Position numbers and translations under genes: made by a program. Source: Hungateiclostridiaceae bacterium UBA3934 (GTDB taxonomy: Bacteria > Bacillota > Clostridia > Acetivibrionales > DTU013). Taken from it: a stretch of DNA of 5,975 nt. The stretch spans positions 1-5,975 of the forward strand of contig DGEE01000008.1 of assembly GCA_002385815.1 (NCBI GenBank). The letters run 5' to 3'. Of this stretch, positions 4,974-5,975 are shown in pieces (positions within the stretch are counted from its first letter, which is position 1; every line of letters starts with the position of its first letter). The notes beneath the pieces are model-generated. The model searched no databases, was not told the origin of the DNA, and saw only the letters and a list, made by a program, of their open reading frames with translations.

Positions 4974-5975
4974 TTACTCCCCTGATTCCTTTTTTGGCAG
5001 GTATTTATCGATATACTCCTGCCTTATACGCTTCAGTTCGCCGACAGGCAGTATCGACAGCAGCTTCCATCCGAGATTGAGTGTGTCTGTGATAGTTCTG
5101 TCGGTATCATATCCCTGGGAAACATATTCCTCTTCGAATGCATCTGCAAATTGGGCATAGAGCTTGTCAACGTCGGTAAGAGCCGCATCACCCAATATGA
5201 CCGCAAGCTCCTTGGCTTCCTTGCCTCTTGCGTAAGCAGCGAAGAGCTGGTTCATCGTATTGGCATGGTCCTCCCTTGTCTTGCCGGTACCTATACCCTT
5301 GTCCTTAAGTCGGGACAGGGACGGAAGGACGTCAATGGGAGGGGTTATGCCCTTTTTATGCAGCTCACGGCTCAGTATTATCTGTCCTTCTGTGATATAT
5401 CCCGTCAGGTCCGGGATCGGATGAGTTTTGTCATCCTCAGGCATCGTGAGTATCGGTATCAGTGTGATACTGCCTTCATAACCTCTTTTCCTGCCTGCAC
5501 GCTCATAGATAGTCGCCAGGTCTGTATACAAATAGCCCGGATACCCGCGGCGGCCCGGAACCTCTTTACGTGCTGCCGAAACTTCACGCAGTGCTTCGGC
5601 ATAATTGGTTATGTCGGTGAGGATGACCAGCACGTGCATGCCTTTCTCAAAAGCAAGATATTCCGCTGCCGACAGAGCCATACGCGGCGTCGATATACGC
5701 TCAATGGCAGGGTCATTGGCAAGGTTCATGAACAAAACCGTCCTGTCGATGGCTCCTGTTCTTTTGAAATCGCTGATGAAATAATCAGCTTCTTCAAACG
5801 TGATACCAATTGCTCCGAATACAACTGCAAAATTGCTGTCAGTGCCCAAAACTTTCGCCTGACGCGCTATCTGCGCAGCCAGTTGCGAATGCGGCAGGCC
5901 GGAGCCTGAAAATATGGGCAGCTTCTGTCCGCGGACCAGTGTGTTGAGCCCGTCTATGGCAGAGATCCCTGTCTG
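4974..5975 (-). CDS. atpB: V/A-type ATPase subunit B, C-terminal 333 residues, runs off right edge
   Basis: Subunit B is the regulatory, non-catalytic nucleotide-binding partner of subunit A in the A3B3 head. The frame is open to base 5975, so the true start lies outside; family members are about 455-460 residues, so roughly three quarters is present. The fragment opens with QTGISAIDGLNTLVRGQKLP and the B-type degenerate P-loop IFSGSGLPHSQ (fragment residues 21-31), which marks B rather than the catalytic A subunit. The HVLVILTDITNYAEALREV strand-helix (114-132), GRRGYPGYLYTDLATIYERA (141-160), MPEDDKTHPIPDLTGYITEG (178-197) and PSLSRL (218-223) with the conserved arginine follow. The C-terminal helical domain ends in KYLPKKESGE. 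The gene is followed 6 nt later by subunit D. The symbol follows V-type naming (also ntpB). Confidence 0.97.
   Translation of the reverse strand, partial: QTGISAIDGLNTLVRGQKLPIFSGSGLPHSQLAAQIARQAKVLGTDSNFAVVFGAIGITFEEADYFISDFKRTGAIDRTVLFMNLANDPAIERISTPRMALSAAEYLAFEKGMHVLVILTDITNYAEALREVSAARKEVPGRRGYPGYLYTDLATIYERAGRKRGYEGSITLIPILTMPEDDKTHPIPDLTGYITEGQIILSRELHKKGITPPIDVLPSLSRLKDKGIGTGKTREDHANTMNQLFAAYARGKEAKELAVILGDAALTDVDKLYAQFADAFEEEYVSQGYDTDRTITDTLNLGWKLLSILPVGELKRIRQEYIDKYLPKKESGE

Noticed and set aside
5151..5909. 252-codon plus-strand open frame opposite V-ATPase subunit B
   Set aside because: The minus strand is unmistakably subunit B. The antisense frame shows no domain and no ribosome site that I can support.
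1..5975. Mobile element, CRISPR array, toxin-antitoxin or phage defence system
   Set aside because: Every large gene is a recognised core function, and no transposase, spaced repeat array or integrase-like sequence is present.

Overview
The window reads as ordinary core chromosome of a Gram-positive anaerobe of the class Clostridia, perhaps Lachnospiraceae-like. That placement is inferred from three things. The gene set hprK - (PHP) - murB - rapZ - yvcK is a Firmicutes arrangement. An Ntp/V-type ATPase lies beside it. The YvcK, RapZ and V-ATPase protein sequences look clostridial. Genus cannot be fixed from the sequence. All genes lie on the minus strand, so transcription runs from the right end of the window to the left end.

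Layout, in transcription order. (1) 5975-4299: the tail of a V/A-type ATPase operon, with subunit B (N-terminus off the right edge) followed 6 nt later by a complete subunit D. (2) 4298-3860: a 439-nt gene-free stretch. It holds a possible 20-codon ORF directly after subunit D, three degenerate copies of an ACTATA-containing repeat, a good hairpin terminator (4064-4096), a pair of small dyads, and a candidate promoter for the next operon. (3) 3859-1: a tightly packed operon of hprK (HPr kinase/phosphorylase), a YcdX-like PHP metal-dependent phosphatase, murB (UDP-MurNAc dehydrogenase), rapZ/yvcJ (nucleotide-binding P-loop protein) and the first 83 codons of yvcK, which runs off the left edge.

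The second operon joins carbon control (HPr-Ser46 phosphorylation; YvcK in gluconeogenic growth) to wall precursor synthesis (MurB; YvcK and RapZ are both tied to amino-sugar/UDP-sugar sensing in studied bacteria). Translational coupling is likely throughout. yvcK overlaps rapZ by 4 nt (ATGA). murB and the PHP gene both use TTG starts placed within a few codons of an in-frame stop.

I see no mobile element, CRISPR array, tRNA or rRNA, and no evidence of a new multi-gene system. The points most worth a second look are small. hprK, PHP and murB share one reading frame, and the hprK-PHP linker is open for 38 codons and carries a 33-nt (11-residue) tandem repeat. MurB has Tyr replaced by Lys beside its active-site Arg. 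There are also dyads upstream of hprK and an 18-bp perfect palindrome inside it.
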